A DNA stretch of 64,000 nt from Rhizobiaceae bacterium CPCC 101076 (GTDB lineage: Bacteria > Pseudomonadota > Alphaproteobacteria > Rhizobiales > Methylopilaceae): assembly GCA_003347645.1 (NCBI GenBank), contig QDFX01000006.1, positions 145,407 to 209,406 on the forward strand, written 5' to 3'. Shown piece after piece: positions 26,907 through 36,736 of the stretch. Positions within the stretch are counted from its first letter, which is position 1, and each line of letters opens with the position of its first letter. Position numbers and translations under genes: made by a program. Below the pieces are notes generated by a model that saw only the letters and a program-made list of their open reading frames with translations, was not told the origin of the DNA and did not search any database.

Positions 26907-27599
26907 GTGCTGCTGACTCCAACCGAATACGAACGACTGACGATCTTCACCGCCGCCGAACTGGCGCGGAAACGCCGGGCGCGGGGTCTCAAGCTCAACC
27001 ATCCGGAAGCCTCGGCGATCATCAGCGACGAGATCCTGGAGGGCGCGCGCGACGGCCGCTCGGTGGCCGATCTTATGGGCTATGGCTCGCGGATTCTGAC
27101 CACGGCAGATGTGATGCCCGGCGTCGCCGCGATGATGCCGATCCTGCAGGTCGAGGCGGTGTTTCCCGACGGCACGAAGCTCGTCACCGTTCATGAGCCC
27201 ATCCGGCCGGCGGAAGGCTCGGCTCCCGATGAACTCGAACCCGGAGCGATCATTCCCGCCGAAGGCGAAATCGAGATCAATGCCGGTCGCGGGAAGGGGA
27301 GCGTCACGGTGGTCAACACCGGCGATCGGGCGATCCAGATCGGCTCGCATTTCCACATCTTCGAGGCCAACAAGGCGCTCGATTTCGACCGTGCTGCAGC
27401 CTTCGGCATGCGCCTCGACATCCCGGCCGGAACGGCCATCCGCTTTGAGCCCGGCCAGTCGAAACAGGTCGATCTCGTCGAGTTCGGCGGCCGTCGCGAA
27501 CTGAGCGGGCTCAACAATCTCACGCGGGGCGAAAGCGGTGAGGAGGCGAAGAGCGCCGCCCTGGCGCGTGCCCGCGCGGCCGGCTTCAAGGGAGCGTAA
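26907..27599 (+). CDS. ureAB: Fused urease gamma-beta subunit (UreAB)
   Basis: 230 residues: gamma domain (about 1-100, [27 protein letters not shown]) followed by beta domain (about 105-220, [34 protein letters not shown]). Gene fusion of UreA and UreB is known in some bacteria, for example Helicobacter. A strong GGAGG stands 8 bases before the GTG start. Beta-subunit FE(A/V)N and [11 protein letters not shown] segments are conserved, so the structural core looks intact. Confidence 0.9.
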   Translation: MLLTPTEYERLTIFTAAELARKRRARGLKLNHPEASAIISDEILEGARDGRSVADLMGYGSRILTTADVMPGVAAMMPILQVEAVFPDGTKLVTVHEPIRPAEGSAPDELEPGAIIPAEGEIEINAGRGKGSVTVVNTGDRAIQIGSHFHIFEANKALDFDRAAAFGMRLDIPAGTAIRFEPGQSKQVDLVEFGGRRELSGLNNLTRGESGEEAKSAALARARAAGFKGA

Positions 27600-27604
27600 A
27601 CGTC

Positions 27605-29314
27605 ATGGCAAGGATCTCGCGTCGCGAATACGCCGCCCTTTACGGACCCACGGTCGGCGACGGCATCCGCCTCGGCGACACCTCGCTGGTGGCGGTCGTC
27701 GAGAAGGACTTTGCGGTCTACGGTGACGAATGCCTGCACGGCGGCGGCAAGACGCTTCGCGACGGTGCCGGTCTCGCTGGCCTCACCAGCAAGGAAGGCG
27801 CGCTCGACTTCCTGCTCTGCAATGTCGTCGTGATCGACGCCGTGCTCGGCATCGTGAAGGGCGATCTCGGCATCAAGGACGGCAAGATCGTCGGCATCGG
27901 CAAGGCGGGTAACCCGGCCGTCATGGACGGCGTCGATCCCAACCTCATCGTCGGCGCTGCGACCACCGTGCGCGACTGCGAGGGCCTCATCGCGACCGCG
28001 GGCGCGATCGACGTGCACGTGCATTTCGATTCAGCCGGCCTCTGCGAACACGCCATTTCGTCCGGCATCACCACGATGATCGGCGGCTCGCTCGGCCCGA
28101 TCACGGTCGGCATCGATTCCGGCGGGCCGTTCAATGTCGGCAAGATGCTGCAGGCAGCCGAGCACTGGCCGATCAATTTCGGCTTCCTCGGGCGCGGCAA
28201 TACCCATCGTCCGGAGCCGCTCATCGAGCAGATGGAGGCGGGCTGCCTTGGCTTGAAGATCCACGAGGACTGGGGATCGATGCCGGCCACCATCGACCAG
28301 TGCCTCAGTGTTGCCGACGACATCGATTTCCAGGTCCAACTGCACAGCGACACGCTGAACGAATCCGGCTTCGTCGAGAACACGCTGGCGGCGATCGACG
28401 GCCGGACGATCCACATGTATCACACCGAGGGCGCCGGCGGCGGACATGCGCCGGACATCATCAGCGTGGCCGGCGTCGAGAACTGCCTGCCGTCGTCCAC
28501 CAATCCGACCAATCCCTACACGGTCAACACGTTCGACGAACACCTCGACATGACGATGGTGTGCCATCACCTGAATCCCGCGATTCCGGAGGACGTGGCG
28601 TTCGCGGAAAGCCGCATACGCGCCCAGACGATCGCTGCGGAGGACGTGCTGCACGACATCGGCGCAATCTCGATGCTCGGCTCCGACAGCCAGGGTATGG
28701 GCCGCATCCACGAGGTCATCTGCCGGACGTGGCAGCTCGCCTCCAAGATGAAGGACCAGCGCGGCCTGCTGCCCGAAGATCGGCCGGGCTTCGGCGACAA
28801 CGAACGCATCCTGCGCTTCGTCGCCAAGTACACGATCAACGCCGCCCGCACGTTCGGCATCGACAGGCACATCGGTTCGCTCGAGCCGGGCAAGATGGCC
28901 GACATCGTCATCTGGCGCCCGGCCTTCTTCGGCATCAAGCCGGAGCTCGTCATCAAGGGCGGCTTCATCGCCTGGGGCGCCATGGGCGACAGCGCGGCCT
29001 CGCTGATGAGTTGCGAGCCGCTGGCGCTACGGCCCCAATGGGGAGCGTACGGCCGCGCCGCTCCAGCGCTGTCGGCGTGCTTCGTCCACCCATTGGCGAT
29101 CGCGCGCGATCTTGCCGGCACGTTGGGCCTCTCCAAGGCACTCCTGCCGGCACAGGGAACGCGCAAGTTGAAGAAGAGCGACATGCTGCGAAACACCGCC
29201 TGTCCGAGCATCCGTGTCGACCCGCAGACCTTCGACGTGTTCGTGAACGGCGATCTCGCGACCTGCGCGCCATCGACCAGCCTGCCGCTCGCCCAGCGCT
29301 ACATGCTGCGATGA
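27605..29314 (+). CDS. ureC: Urease alpha subunit UreC (divergent active-site segment)
   Basis: 569-residue amidohydrolase-fold subunit with a dinickel site. Ligands and catalytic residues are present: His138 and His140 (DVHVH), carbamylated Lys218 (GLKIHEDW), His247, His273 and Asp361 (GSDSQGMGR), with the flap MVCHHL carrying Cys320. The segment at residues 161-178 ([14 protein letters not shown]) differs from the near-invariant GGGTGPA...TTCTPGPW of classic ureases. The reaction is urea to ammonia and carbamate if the function is canonical; a related substrate is possible. It is transcribed with ureAB (5-base gap) and ureG (ATGA overlap). Confidence 0.9.
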   Translation: MARISRREYAALYGPTVGDGIRLGDTSLVAVVEKDFAVYGDECLHGGGKTLRDGAGLAGLTSKEGALDFLLCNVVVIDAVLGIVKGDLGIKDGKIVGIGKAGNPAVMDGVDPNLIVGAATTVRDCEGLIATAGAIDVHVHFDSAGLCEHAISSGITTMIGGSLGPITVGIDSGGPFNVGKMLQAAEHWPINFGFLGRGNTHRPEPLIEQMEAGCLGLKIHEDWGSMPATIDQCLSVADDIDFQVQLHSDTLNESGFVENTLAAIDGRTIHMYHTEGAGGGHAPDIISVAGVENCLPSSTNPTNPYTVNTFDEHLDMTMVCHHLNPAIPEDVAFAESRIRAQTIAAEDVLHDIGAISMLGSDSQGMGRIHEVICRTWQLASKMKDQRGLLPEDRPGFGDNERILRFVAKYTINAARTFGIDRHIGSLEPGKMADIVIWRPAFFGIKPELVIKGGFIAWGAMGDSAASLMSCEPLALRPQWGAYGRAAPALSACFVHPLAIARDLAGTLGLSKALLPAQGTRKLKKSDMLRNTACPSIRVDPQTFDVFVNGDLATCAPSTSLPLAQRYMLR

Positions 29315-29970
29315 ACAGCATGCACGACACCGCGATCGAGGCGACGACGCCGACCGGCAGCCGTCCCGCCGCCCGTATCGGCATAGGCGGGCCGGTGGGA
29401 TCGGGGAAGACGGCGCTGATCGAGGCGCTGATACCGGTTCTCTCCGCGCGCGGGATCGATCTCGCCGTGGTCACGAATGACCTCGTGACGAAGGAGGACG
29501 CCGAGCGCCTCCGCCGGTCCGGGCTGATCGATCCCGCGCGCGTGTCGGCGGTCGAGGCGGGCGCCTGCCCGCATACCGTCATCCGCGAGGACCCGACGCT
29601 CAACATGGCGGCGGGCGACGAGCTCGAGGCGAGCTTTCCCGGCCTGGAACTGCTGATCTTCGAATCCGGTGGCGACAATCTCGCATCTACGTTCTCGCTC
29701 GATCTCGTCGACTGGTGGATCTTCGTGATCGATGTCGCGGGCGGCGACGATATTCCGCGCAAGAAGGGACCGGGTGTCCTGCGCTGCGACCTCCTCGTCA
29801 TCAACAAGACCGACCTTGCGCCTTATGTCGGTGTCGATCTCGACGCCATGCTGGCGGAAGCAAATTCCGCGCGCGGCGGCCGACCGATCATCGCGACCAA
29901 TGCGCGGAAGGGCGCTGGCATCGCCGAGGTCGCGGATGCGATCCAGCACGCGGTGCTGTTCACACCGTGA
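29311..29970 (+). CDS. ureG: Urease accessory GTPase UreG
   Basis: SIMIBI-class GTPase, 219 residues, for nickel insertion. P-loop [15 protein letters not shown]; nickel-binding CPH in [11 protein letters not shown]; switch-type [12 protein letters not shown]; base specificity [10 protein letters not shown]. Starts at the ATGA overlapping the ureC stop (29311). The usual VETGGCPH reads VEAGACPH here. Confidence 0.93.
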   Translation: MNSMHDTAIEATTPTGSRPAARIGIGGPVGSGKTALIEALIPVLSARGIDLAVVTNDLVTKEDAERLRRSGLIDPARVSAVEAGACPHTVIREDPTLNMAAGDELEASFPGLELLIFESGGDNLASTFSLDLVDWWIFVIDVAGGDDIPRKKGPGVLRCDLLVINKTDLAPYVGVDLDAMLAEANSARGGRPIIATNARKGAGIAEVADAIQHAVLFTP

Positions 29971-30827
29971 ATGTCAGGCCGCCCTCTGAATTCTCGATCG
30001 CCACGACGCATGGCCGGACGATCCGTGCGAACCTCCAGTTCGCGGTCGGCGGCGGCCGCAGCTTCCTCACGCACCAGCACGTTCCGTATCCGTTTCACCT
30101 GACGAGGCCGTTCTACCTCGACCGCGAGCGGCCGGATTGCGCGACGGTCTACCTGCAGTCGGTCTCGGGTGGACTCTATCGGGCTGACGACCTCGACATC
30201 ACCATATCGACCTCCGAAGGCGCCGCGGCGCACGTCACCACGCAGGCCGCCACGGTTGTTCACGACACTCAGTCCGATCCCGTTCGCCAGCGCGTGAGCC
30301 TGCGTGTCTCGCCCGGCTCGCTGCTTGTCTACACGCCCGATCCGATCGTGCTGTTTCCGTCGGCCGACATCGTCAGCGAAACGACGATTGAGATCGCTGC
30401 CGACGCGCGTGCGATCCTCTGCGAAGGCCAGACCTGGTTCGATCCTCTCGCGCAGGACCGTGACTTCGGTATTGTAGAGACCTCCGTGCTCGTCCGGGGC
30501 CTCGACGGGACGCTGCTGGCGGCTGATCGCAGCATCCTGCCGGGCAGGGCGCTCAAGCAGCGCTATTCGCCTCTGGTGGGCTATCGAGCGGTCGGAAATG
30601 CCTTCCTTCTCGGAGAGATGTCGGCCGGTCTCGACCCCAGCGATGTCGAGCGCGACCTCCATGCGCTCGGCTGCCTCTCGGGCATATCCCGGTTGCCGGG
30701 TGCGAACGGGCTGATCGTCCGCCTTCTTGGGCCCGACGGCGGCACTCTCGCGCGGGGGCTCGGTCTGGTCTTCCGCGCCGGATTCAGGGCCATGACCGGC
30801 CTGGATCCCGCGCCGCGCCGAAAATAG
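29967..30827 (+). CDS. ureD: Urease accessory protein UreD (UreH)
   Basis: Scaffold protein of urease maturation, 286 residues from a GTG at 29967 that overlaps the ureG stop (GTGA). [28 protein letters not shown] is close to the family's QxxGPF...HxPGGxxxGD region and [12 protein letters not shown] matches its TTxxATKVY segment. The conserved W-F-D-P (QTWFDPLAQ) is present. Placing UreD last rather than first is atypical. Confidence 0.87.
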   Translation: MNVRPPSEFSIATTHGRTIRANLQFAVGGGRSFLTHQHVPYPFHLTRPFYLDRERPDCATVYLQSVSGGLYRADDLDITISTSEGAAAHVTTQAATVVHDTQSDPVRQRVSLRVSPGSLLVYTPDPIVLFPSADIVSETTIEIAADARAILCEGQTWFDPLAQDRDFGIVETSVLVRGLDGTLLAADRSILPGRALKQRYSPLVGYRAVGNAFLLGEMSAGLDPSDVERDLHALGCLSGISRLPGANGLIVRLLGPDGGTLARGLGLVFRAGFRAMTGLDPAPRRK

Positions 30828-31227
30828 CAGCGCCGGCTACCGGCTTAGTCTTCATCGCCGCGCTTTCTTTGATTTCAGGCGAAAAAACTGTCCTGGACGC
30901 CGCCTTTGCGCGCGTGTTGGCAGCCATGACGTGCATAGACAATCGAAAACACCAGTTGCTTGTGAAGCAAAAAAGTTGAGCAAGTATTCGTGTCAGTATT
31001 GGTGATTCTGAATACGGATGAGGCGACATGCGGGAAACATAGGCAGGCTCGGAGAAGCGGTGCTCAACCCTTAGCCGTTTAACACGATCTGACAATTCTG
31101 GAGAAAATTAATTTCTTGACGATCTTCGTTTGTGGGCTCTAGCTTTAATCAAATCCGGCAGTACAGAAGTCGAATGGCGACAGTGTATGCCCTTCGTCTT
31201 GAGCAGTATCTACTAGAGGGTCAGACT
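30828..31227. promoter_or_regulatory. Regulatory region upstream of the amide/urea transporter operon
   Basis: A 400-base gap, notably AT-richer than its surroundings. It holds a perfect inverted repeat TTGCTT-GTG-AAGCAA (30956-30970) and a promoter-like TTGACG (31116-31121) with CTAGCT (31139-31144) 17 bases on, 84 bases before the urtA start. No convincing sigma-54 site (GG-N10-GC) was found. This should be the main promoter for the urt-dmf run. Confidence 0.45.
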
Positions 31228-32535
31228 ATGAAGCCGTCACGTCGTGATTTTCTTAAGAAAGCATCTATTGCCGGTGTAGCATTGGCTGCGCCTCATCTTT
31301 GGCTTCCTGTTACCCGCGAGGCCTGGGGTGCCACGCTCAACAAAGGCGAGCCGATCAAGGTCGGTCTTCTGTTCTCCCTGACCGGCGGTCTGGCCGTTCC
31401 GGAGGAAGATTCGACGCTCGTCATGCAATACGCGATCGACGAGATCAACGCGGCCGGCGGCATTGCCGGCAGCCCAATCGAGCCGGTCATCGTCGACGCG
31501 AAGTCGGACTTCAACGTCTACTCCGAGAAGGCGAAGGAACTAATCCTTCGCAATAAAGTCATAGCGCTGTTCGGCTGCTATACTTCGGCCAGCCGCAAGG
31601 CGATCCTGCCGACGGTCATGTCGCAGAACCATCTGCTGTACTATCCGACCTGCTATGAAGGCGCGGAGTGCACGCAGAACACGATTTGCACGGGTCCCCT
31701 GGCCAACCAGCACTCGAAGGACCTCATCCCCTTCATGGTCGAGAAGTTCGGCAAGAAGGTCTTCTTCGTCGGCTCGAACTATGTGTGGCCGAAGGAATCG
31801 AACAAGAACGCCAAGATCTGGCTTCAGAACGCCGGCGGCGAACTGCTCGGCGAAGAGTACATCCCGCTCGGCAGCTCGGAGTTCGGGCCGGTTCTGAACA
31901 AGATCCGCCAGGCCAAACCCGACTTTATCTTCTCGACGGTCGTCGGCGCGTCCGACATCGCCTTCCACAAGCAGTTCAAGCAGGAAGGCTTCAAGGTCGA
32001 CGAGATGCCAATCGCCTCGCTCACCACCGGTGAGATCGAGACGAAGGCGATGGGCAACGAATTCGGCGCCGGCCACTTCCTCTCGGCCCCGTACTTCCAG
32101 AACCTCGAAAGCCCGACCAACGCGAAGTTCGTCGAGAGCTTCCTGAAGAGCAAGTACGGCAAGAACGGCACGACGCACTACAACATGGAGGAGACCTATC
32201 TCTCCGCCTACGTGTTCAAGGCCGGCATCGAAAAGGCGATCGCCCAGTTCGGCGTCGAGGAAGTGACGCCGCGCAAGATCCGCGACGTCAGCGGCGGCAT
32301 CAAGGTTTCGGCCGACATCTCCCCGGAAGGCGAGATCTGGATCGACGAGCAGAACTTCAACACCTGGCTCGTTCCCAAGATCGGTCAGTGCCAGGCCGAC
32401 GGCAGCTTCAAGATCGTCAAGACGGCTTCCGAGCACGTCGCTCCGGACCCGTATTCCATCTACGCCGACATCGGCAAGTGCTCCGCGAACGGTCTGGTCG
32501 CGCCTGACGGCAAGGTCCGTAAGAACGTGATCTGA
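31228..32535 (+). CDS. urtA: Urea/short-chain-amide ABC transporter substrate-binding protein (UrtA/FmdD type)
   Basis: Periplasmic type I binding protein, 435 residues from the ATG at 31228 (GAGGG upstream). A twin-arginine signal (SRRDFLKKASIAGVALAAP) precedes the mature IKVGLLFSLTGGLAVPE. ALFGCYTSASRKAILP and YYPTCYEGAECTQN correspond to the ligand-lid motifs of UrtA/FmdD/AmiC. The setting, with urease upstream and an amidase downstream, suggests urea, formamide or N-methylated amides as ligands. A strong hairpin follows the stop codon. Confidence 0.9.
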   Translation: MKPSRRDFLKKASIAGVALAAPHLWLPVTREAWGATLNKGEPIKVGLLFSLTGGLAVPEEDSTLVMQYAIDEINAAGGIAGSPIEPVIVDAKSDFNVYSEKAKELILRNKVIALFGCYTSASRKAILPTVMSQNHLLYYPTCYEGAECTQNTICTGPLANQHSKDLIPFMVEKFGKKVFFVGSNYVWPKESNKNAKIWLQNAGGELLGEEYIPLGSSEFGPVLNKIRQAKPDFIFSTVVGASDIAFHKQFKQEGFKVDEMPIASLTTGEIETKAMGNEFGAGHFLSAPYFQNLESPTNAKFVESFLKSKYGKNGTTHYNMEETYLSAYVFKAGIEKAIAQFGVEEVTPRKIRDVSGGIKVSADISPEGEIWIDEQNFNTWLVPKIGQCQADGSFKIVKTASEHVAPDPYSIYADIGKCSANGLVAPDGKVRKNVI

Positions 32536-32542
32536 CAACAGG

Positions 32543-32582
32543 CTGGCCCGGGCGGTCCTCTCTGCGCCCGGGCCAGTCTTTT
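32543..32582 (+). terminator. Intrinsic terminator/attenuator between urtA and urtB
   Basis: Perfect 11-base stem CTGGCCCGGGC (32543-32553)/GCCCGGGCCAG (32566-32576) followed by TCTTTT. As it lies inside an operon it probably terminates only part of transcripts, giving more binding protein than permease. Confidence 0.75.
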
Positions 32583-32625
32583 CGCACATTCCAACCGCTT
32601 AGCTCGTCAATGCGAGATCAGGACC

Positions 32626-33513
32626 ATGTGGGCTAGTTTCGATCCCAGTTCGTTCGCCAACGCCCTCATCCTCGGCATCAGTATCGGCAGCATCTGGCTG
32701 ATCGCCGCGCTGGGGCTGACGATCATCTACGGCACCGCCGGCGTGATCAACATGGCGCATGGCGAGTTCATTATGCTCGGCGCCTACAGCTCCTACATGC
32801 TGCAGTCCTATTTCGGCCTGCCGTTCCTGCTCTGCATCCCGGCCTCGTTCGTCATCGTCGGCGTCATCGGGCTGATCCTGGAACGAGGCCTGATCCGCTA
32901 TCTCTACAAGCGGCCGCTCGACACGCTTCTCGCCACCTGGGGCGTCTCACTCGTCCTGATGCAGGGCGTGCGGCTGATCTTCGGCAGCGATCCGAAATAC
33001 ATTGCGGTCCCCGAGGTCTTCCAGAGCAACATCCAGCTCGGCTTTTTCAACCTGTCGACATTCCGCGTCGTCGTCTTCTTCATCACCATCGCGCTGGTCG
33101 TCGGCATCTGGGCGCTGTTCTATCGCAGCCGCTTCGGAATGCAGGTCCGCGCCGTGATGCAGAACAACGAGATGGCGACCTCGTTCGGCATCAACTCCGA
33201 CCGCGTATACATGATGACCTTCGCCATCGGCGCTGGTCTCGCGGGCGTCGCGGGCTCGCTGTTCGGCGTGCTCAACATCGTCCTCCCGACCATGGGTTCC
33301 GCCTATGTGGTGCAGGCCTTCCTGGTCGTGGTCGTTGGCGGCGGCTCGCTCGTGGGCAGCGTCGCGGCGGGCGGAGGGATGGGCGAGTTGCAGTCGATCT
33401 TCGCCTACTTCACAAACGATACGTTCGCCCGGTTCCTGCTCTTCGTGATGATCGTGGTCTTCCTGAGGTTCAGGCCGCAGGGACTGTTTGCGCCGGCAAA
33501 GGCACGCCGATGA
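32626..33513 (+). CDS. urtB: Branched-chain/urea-type ABC transporter permease UrtB
   Basis: 295-residue LivH-type permease with eight or so hydrophobic segments and the family signature IYGTAGVINMAHGEFIMLGAY near residues 33-54. It pairs with UrtC to form the channel. No periplasmic N-terminal extension, which some UrtB proteins carry. Confidence 0.92.
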   Translation: MWASFDPSSFANALILGISIGSIWLIAALGLTIIYGTAGVINMAHGEFIMLGAYSSYMLQSYFGLPFLLCIPASFVIVGVIGLILERGLIRYLYKRPLDTLLATWGVSLVLMQGVRLIFGSDPKYIAVPEVFQSNIQLGFFNLSTFRVVVFFITIALVVGIWALFYRSRFGMQVRAVMQNNEMATSFGINSDRVYMMTFAIGAGLAGVAGSLFGVLNIVLPTMGSAYVVQAFLVVVVGGGSLVGSVAAGGGMGELQSIFAYFTNDTFARFLLFVMIVVFLRFRPQGLFAPAKARR

Positions 33514-33550
33514 ACCCCCGCGCAAACCATCCACTGACACAGGCCGGACG

Positions 33551-34660
33551 ATGACCAATATCTACCACAGCAAGCCCGCGCAATGGGCCGTATACCTGGT
33601 GTTCTTCGCGGCACTGGGCGTGATCCCGCTCTTCATCGACGACGCCTTCCTCCTGAATCAGTTCTCGACCTACGGCGTCTACGGCATGCTCGCTCTGTCG
33701 CTGGCGCTGTGCTGGGGCTTCGGCGGAATCCTGAACCTCGGCCAGGGTATCGCCTTCGGCCTCGCCGCCTATGGCATGGCGATGACCATGCAGATGCAGG
33801 CACAGGATCCCGAGAATGATCCGATCCCGCCGTTCATGCTCAACAACAGCCTGGATCATCTGCCTTGGTTCTGGGAGCCGTTCTGGAATACCGGCCTCGG
33901 CATCTTCCTCGCTCTGCTCGTGCCGACCCTGTTCTACATCGCCTTCGGAAGCATCATGTTCCGCTCGCGCGTTTCCGGGCCGTTCTTCGCGATCATGACG
34001 CTCGCGATGCTCAGCGCCTGGTACACGCTGATCCTCGACATCCAGCCCTACACCAACGGCGTCAACGGCATCACGCCGCCACGCGCTTTGCAGGTCTTCG
34101 GCTTCGAGATTGATCCCTACAGCTCGACCTCCTATTGGGTCGTCTACACCGCGCTCCTCCTCTGCACGATCGGTGCGAAGCTGCTGACGCAGAGCAAGTT
34201 CGGCCTCATCGTGCAGGCGGTGCGCTGCGATGCCGAGCGCGTCCGCTTCCTCGGCTACAACGTCGCCTTCTACGAGACCGTCATCTACACGCTCTCCGGC
34301 CTCATCGCCTCGATCGCCGGCTGCCTCTGGGTCGTACTGGTCCAGTACGTTTCGCCCGCGCAGATGGATGTGACGTTCAGCATCTCGATGGTTATCTGGG
34401 CCGGCATCGGCGGCCGCCTGTCGCTGATCGGCGCCATCATCGGAGCGTTCCTGATCCAGGGCGCGCAGAGCTATCTCGGTGACGAGTTCCTCAACACCTG
34501 GCTGCTGATCCTCGGCGGGTTCTTCATCATCGTCGTCCGCTTCCTGCCGAAGGGCCTCGCCGGCCTGCTGGAAATCGTGCTTGGCCGCATCGGCGGATCG
34601 CCCAGGTCGAAGTCGCCGGACGCGGTGGCCGACGGCAAGCTCGTGGCTGCGGGAGAGTAA
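33551..34660 (+). CDS. urtC: Branched-chain/urea-type ABC transporter permease UrtC
   Basis: 369-residue LivM-type permease from the ATG at 33551 (MTNIYHSKPAQWAVYLVFFA). Signatures: LALCWGFGGILNLGQGIAFGLAAYGMA and the late VIWAGIGGRLSLIGAIIGAF. It starts 37 bases after urtB and is followed by the ATPase gene after 2 bases. Confidence 0.92.
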   Translation: MTNIYHSKPAQWAVYLVFFAALGVIPLFIDDAFLLNQFSTYGVYGMLALSLALCWGFGGILNLGQGIAFGLAAYGMAMTMQMQAQDPENDPIPPFMLNNSLDHLPWFWEPFWNTGLGIFLALLVPTLFYIAFGSIMFRSRVSGPFFAIMTLAMLSAWYTLILDIQPYTNGVNGITPPRALQVFGFEIDPYSSTSYWVVYTALLLCTIGAKLLTQSKFGLIVQAVRCDAERVRFLGYNVAFYETVIYTLSGLIASIAGCLWVVLVQYVSPAQMDVTFSISMVIWAGIGGRLSLIGAIIGAFLIQGAQSYLGDEFLNTWLLILGGFFIIVVRFLPKGLAGLLEIVLGRIGGSPRSKSPDAVADGKLVAAGE

Positions 34661-34662
34661 CG

Positions 34663-35403
34663 ATGGGAATGCTCGAAATCCGCGACCTCAACAAAAGCTA
34701 CGATGCGATCCACATCATCAACGGCTTCAGCCTTGATGTGACGGAGCTGACGCTCTGTTGCCTCGTAGGCCCGAACGGCGCTGGCAAGACCACGACCATG
34801 GACCTCATCACCGGTCGCCAGAAGCCGACCTCGGGGCAGGTCCTGTTCTACGGCGACGACATCACCGGGCTCGACGAGCACGAGATCGCGCGTCGCGGCA
34901 TCGGCCGCAAGTTCCAGGTGCCGGCCGTACTCAAGGATCTCAGCGTCCGCGAGAACTTCCAGGTCGCCTACAGTCGAACGACCAACCCGCTGCGCAACAT
35001 CTTCAAGTTCCATTCGAAGGGCTTCGAGCGGAAGCTCGACGAGATCGGCACGCTCGCGGGCCTGAATGAACGGCTCGACACTCAGGCCGGTCTGCTCTCG
35101 CACGGCGAGACCCAGTGGCTCGAGATCGGCATGGTCCTGATGCAGGATCCGAGGCTGCTGCTGATGGACGAGCCCGTCGCCGGCATGACCGAGATCGAGA
35201 TCGAGAAGACGGCGCGCATCTTCAACCAGCTCAAGAAGACGCACACCCTGATCGTCGTCGAGCACGACATGGGGTTCGTCCGCGAAATCGCCGACGTGGT
35301 GACGGTCATGCACATGGGAAGCCTGCTCGCGCAGGGCACGATCAGCCAAGTGGAATCCAATCCGCGGGTGAAGGAAGTCTATCTCGGAAACGAGGTGCAC
35401 TGA
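34663..35403 (+). CDS. urtD: Urea-type ABC transporter ATP-binding protein UrtD
   Basis: 246-residue LivG-type ATPase. Walker A GPNGAGKTTTMDLITG, UrtD-type signature LSHGETQWLEIGMVLMQDP and Walker B LLLMDEPVAGMTEIE. The SHGE/GxMT pair is typical of UrtD rather than amino-acid LivG. Confidence 0.93.
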   Translation: MGMLEIRDLNKSYDAIHIINGFSLDVTELTLCCLVGPNGAGKTTTMDLITGRQKPTSGQVLFYGDDITGLDEHEIARRGIGRKFQVPAVLKDLSVRENFQVAYSRTTNPLRNIFKFHSKGFERKLDEIGTLAGLNERLDTQAGLLSHGETQWLEIGMVLMQDPRLLLMDEPVAGMTEIEIEKTARIFNQLKKTHTLIVVEHDMGFVREIADVVTVMHMGSLLAQGTISQVESNPRVKEVYLGNEVH

Positions 35404-35404
35404 G

Positions 35405-36103
35405 ATGCTGCTCTCCTTCGAGAAGGTCACCTCGTACTACGGCAAGACGCCCATCCTGAAGGACATGACCTTCGGGCTGCCCAAGGGACAGTGTCTTTGC
35501 GTTCTCGGTCGCAACGGCGTCGGCAAGACCACGTTGATGCGCACGATCATGGGCCTCACCGACTGGTCGTCGGGAGAGATCCGGATCGAGGACCAGGACA
35601 TCAGCAAGGCGCCGACCTACGAGCGCGCCAAGCATGGCCTCGGCTACATCCCGCAGGGCCGCCAGATCCTCGGCAACTTCACCGTCAAGGAAAACATCCT
35701 GCTGGGCACTTTCGCCCGCAGCGATGGCGACAGCCAGGTGCCGGAACTGTGCCTGCGCCTCTTTCCCTATCTCGCCGAAAACCTGAACAAGCGCGCCGGC
35801 CTCCTGTCCGGCGGTCAGCAGCAGCAACTCGCCATCGCACGGGCGCTCGCCACCAATCCGCAGGTACTGCTGCTCGACGAGCCGACGGAAGGCATCCAGC
35901 CGAACATCGTGTTCGAGATCGGCGAGACGCTTCACATGCTCAACAAGGAACTCGGCATCACGCTGATCCTGACCGAGCAGCACATCAAAGTGGCCCGACG
36001 TTTGGGCGACGCATTCATCATGATGGACAACGGGCGCATCGTCGCCCGAGGTTCGATGGACGAAATGACGGACGAGGTTGTCAACAAGCACATGACGATC
36101 TGA
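35405..36103 (+). CDS. urtE: Urea-type ABC transporter ATP-binding protein UrtE
   Basis: 232-residue LivF-type ATPase. Walker A GRNGVGKTTLMRTIMG, signature LSGGQQQQLAIARALATNP and Walker B VLLLDEPTEGIQPNIV, which is characteristic of UrtE. It starts one base after urtD and is followed 70 bases later by the dimethylformamidase small subunit gene. Confidence 0.93.
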   Translation: MLLSFEKVTSYYGKTPILKDMTFGLPKGQCLCVLGRNGVGKTTLMRTIMGLTDWSSGEIRIEDQDISKAPTYERAKHGLGYIPQGRQILGNFTVKENILLGTFARSDGDSQVPELCLRLFPYLAENLNKRAGLLSGGQQQQLAIARALATNPQVLLLDEPTEGIQPNIVFEIGETLHMLNKELGITLILTEQHIKVARRLGDAFIMMDNGRIVARGSMDEMTDEVVNKHMTI

Positions 36104-36172
36104 CGTCTGCTGTTGCCGGGCGGCTCACGCCGTCCGGAATTCAACGCACCTTATGCGACGAGGAGCTGGAGA

Positions 36173-36616
36173 ATGACGATTTCCATACCCAAGAAGGGTA
36201 CGCCCGAGCGGCAGCAGCTTATCGACGAACACCGTCGTTGCGTTGACTCCATGAAGGGGGTCGCAGGCTTCTCCGTACTCGAATGCGGCACTCCGGGCGA
36301 CACGACCGATATTTCGGGCGGCGTCCACGACTATCCGGTTCTCAAGCGTGTTCTGCTGCGCATGCGGGGCACGCCGACCAAGGGCAAGCTGGTCGTCATC
36401 TGCACCAAGGTCGATGCCGAATGGCGCATCGGCCGGCTGTCGGGCATTCGCGGCGTCCCGCCGGAATTCGTCAGCGACAAGGTCTACGACGACGAGCAGG
36501 AGATCCAGCACGACATCTTCCTGATGCGGCTCGACGAGATGCCCGAACATGACGGCAATCCGGAACAGTACAACGAGGGTTGGAAGCGCCGCGCCGACAA
36601 CTACACGGTGACCTGA
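36173..36616 (+). CDS. N,N-dimethylformamidase small (alpha) subunit-like protein
   Basis: 147-residue cytoplasmic protein from the ATG at 36173 (GAGGAG upstream). It resembles the light chain of N,N-dimethylformamidase, about 132 residues in characterised enzymes. Its position directly before a clear large-subunit gene supports this. Segments such as RVLLRMRGTPTKGKLVVICTK and WRIGRLSGIRG are well-structured but have no catalytic motif; the active site is in the large subunit. The 36617-36736 gap to the next gene contains a 14-base perfect palindrome (36626-36639). Confidence 0.82.
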   Translation: MTISIPKKGTPERQQLIDEHRRCVDSMKGVAGFSVLECGTPGDTTDISGGVHDYPVLKRVLLRMRGTPTKGKLVVICTKVDAEWRIGRLSGIRGVPPEFVSDKVYDDEQEIQHDIFLMRLDEMPEHDGNPEQYNEGWKRRADNYTVT

Positions 36617-36736
36617 CCCTCTACGGCCCGGCGCCGGGCGCCGAGCCATGAATCCATCAGCGAGTGACCAAACGTGGCCTTCGCCGCGAAGGGCAGACAC
36701 TTGCCTGAAACAGACCTTTGAATAGGGATAACTCCA

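Noticed and set aside
28300..29970. 556-residue frame ending in UreG
   Set aside because: The first 337 residues are an out-of-frame reading of ureC; UreG starts at the ATGA overlap at 29311.
30900..30955. Sigma-54 promoter (GG-N10-GC) before urtA
   Set aside because: The best candidate, GG...GC near 30919-30934, has 12 rather than 10 bases between the doublets.
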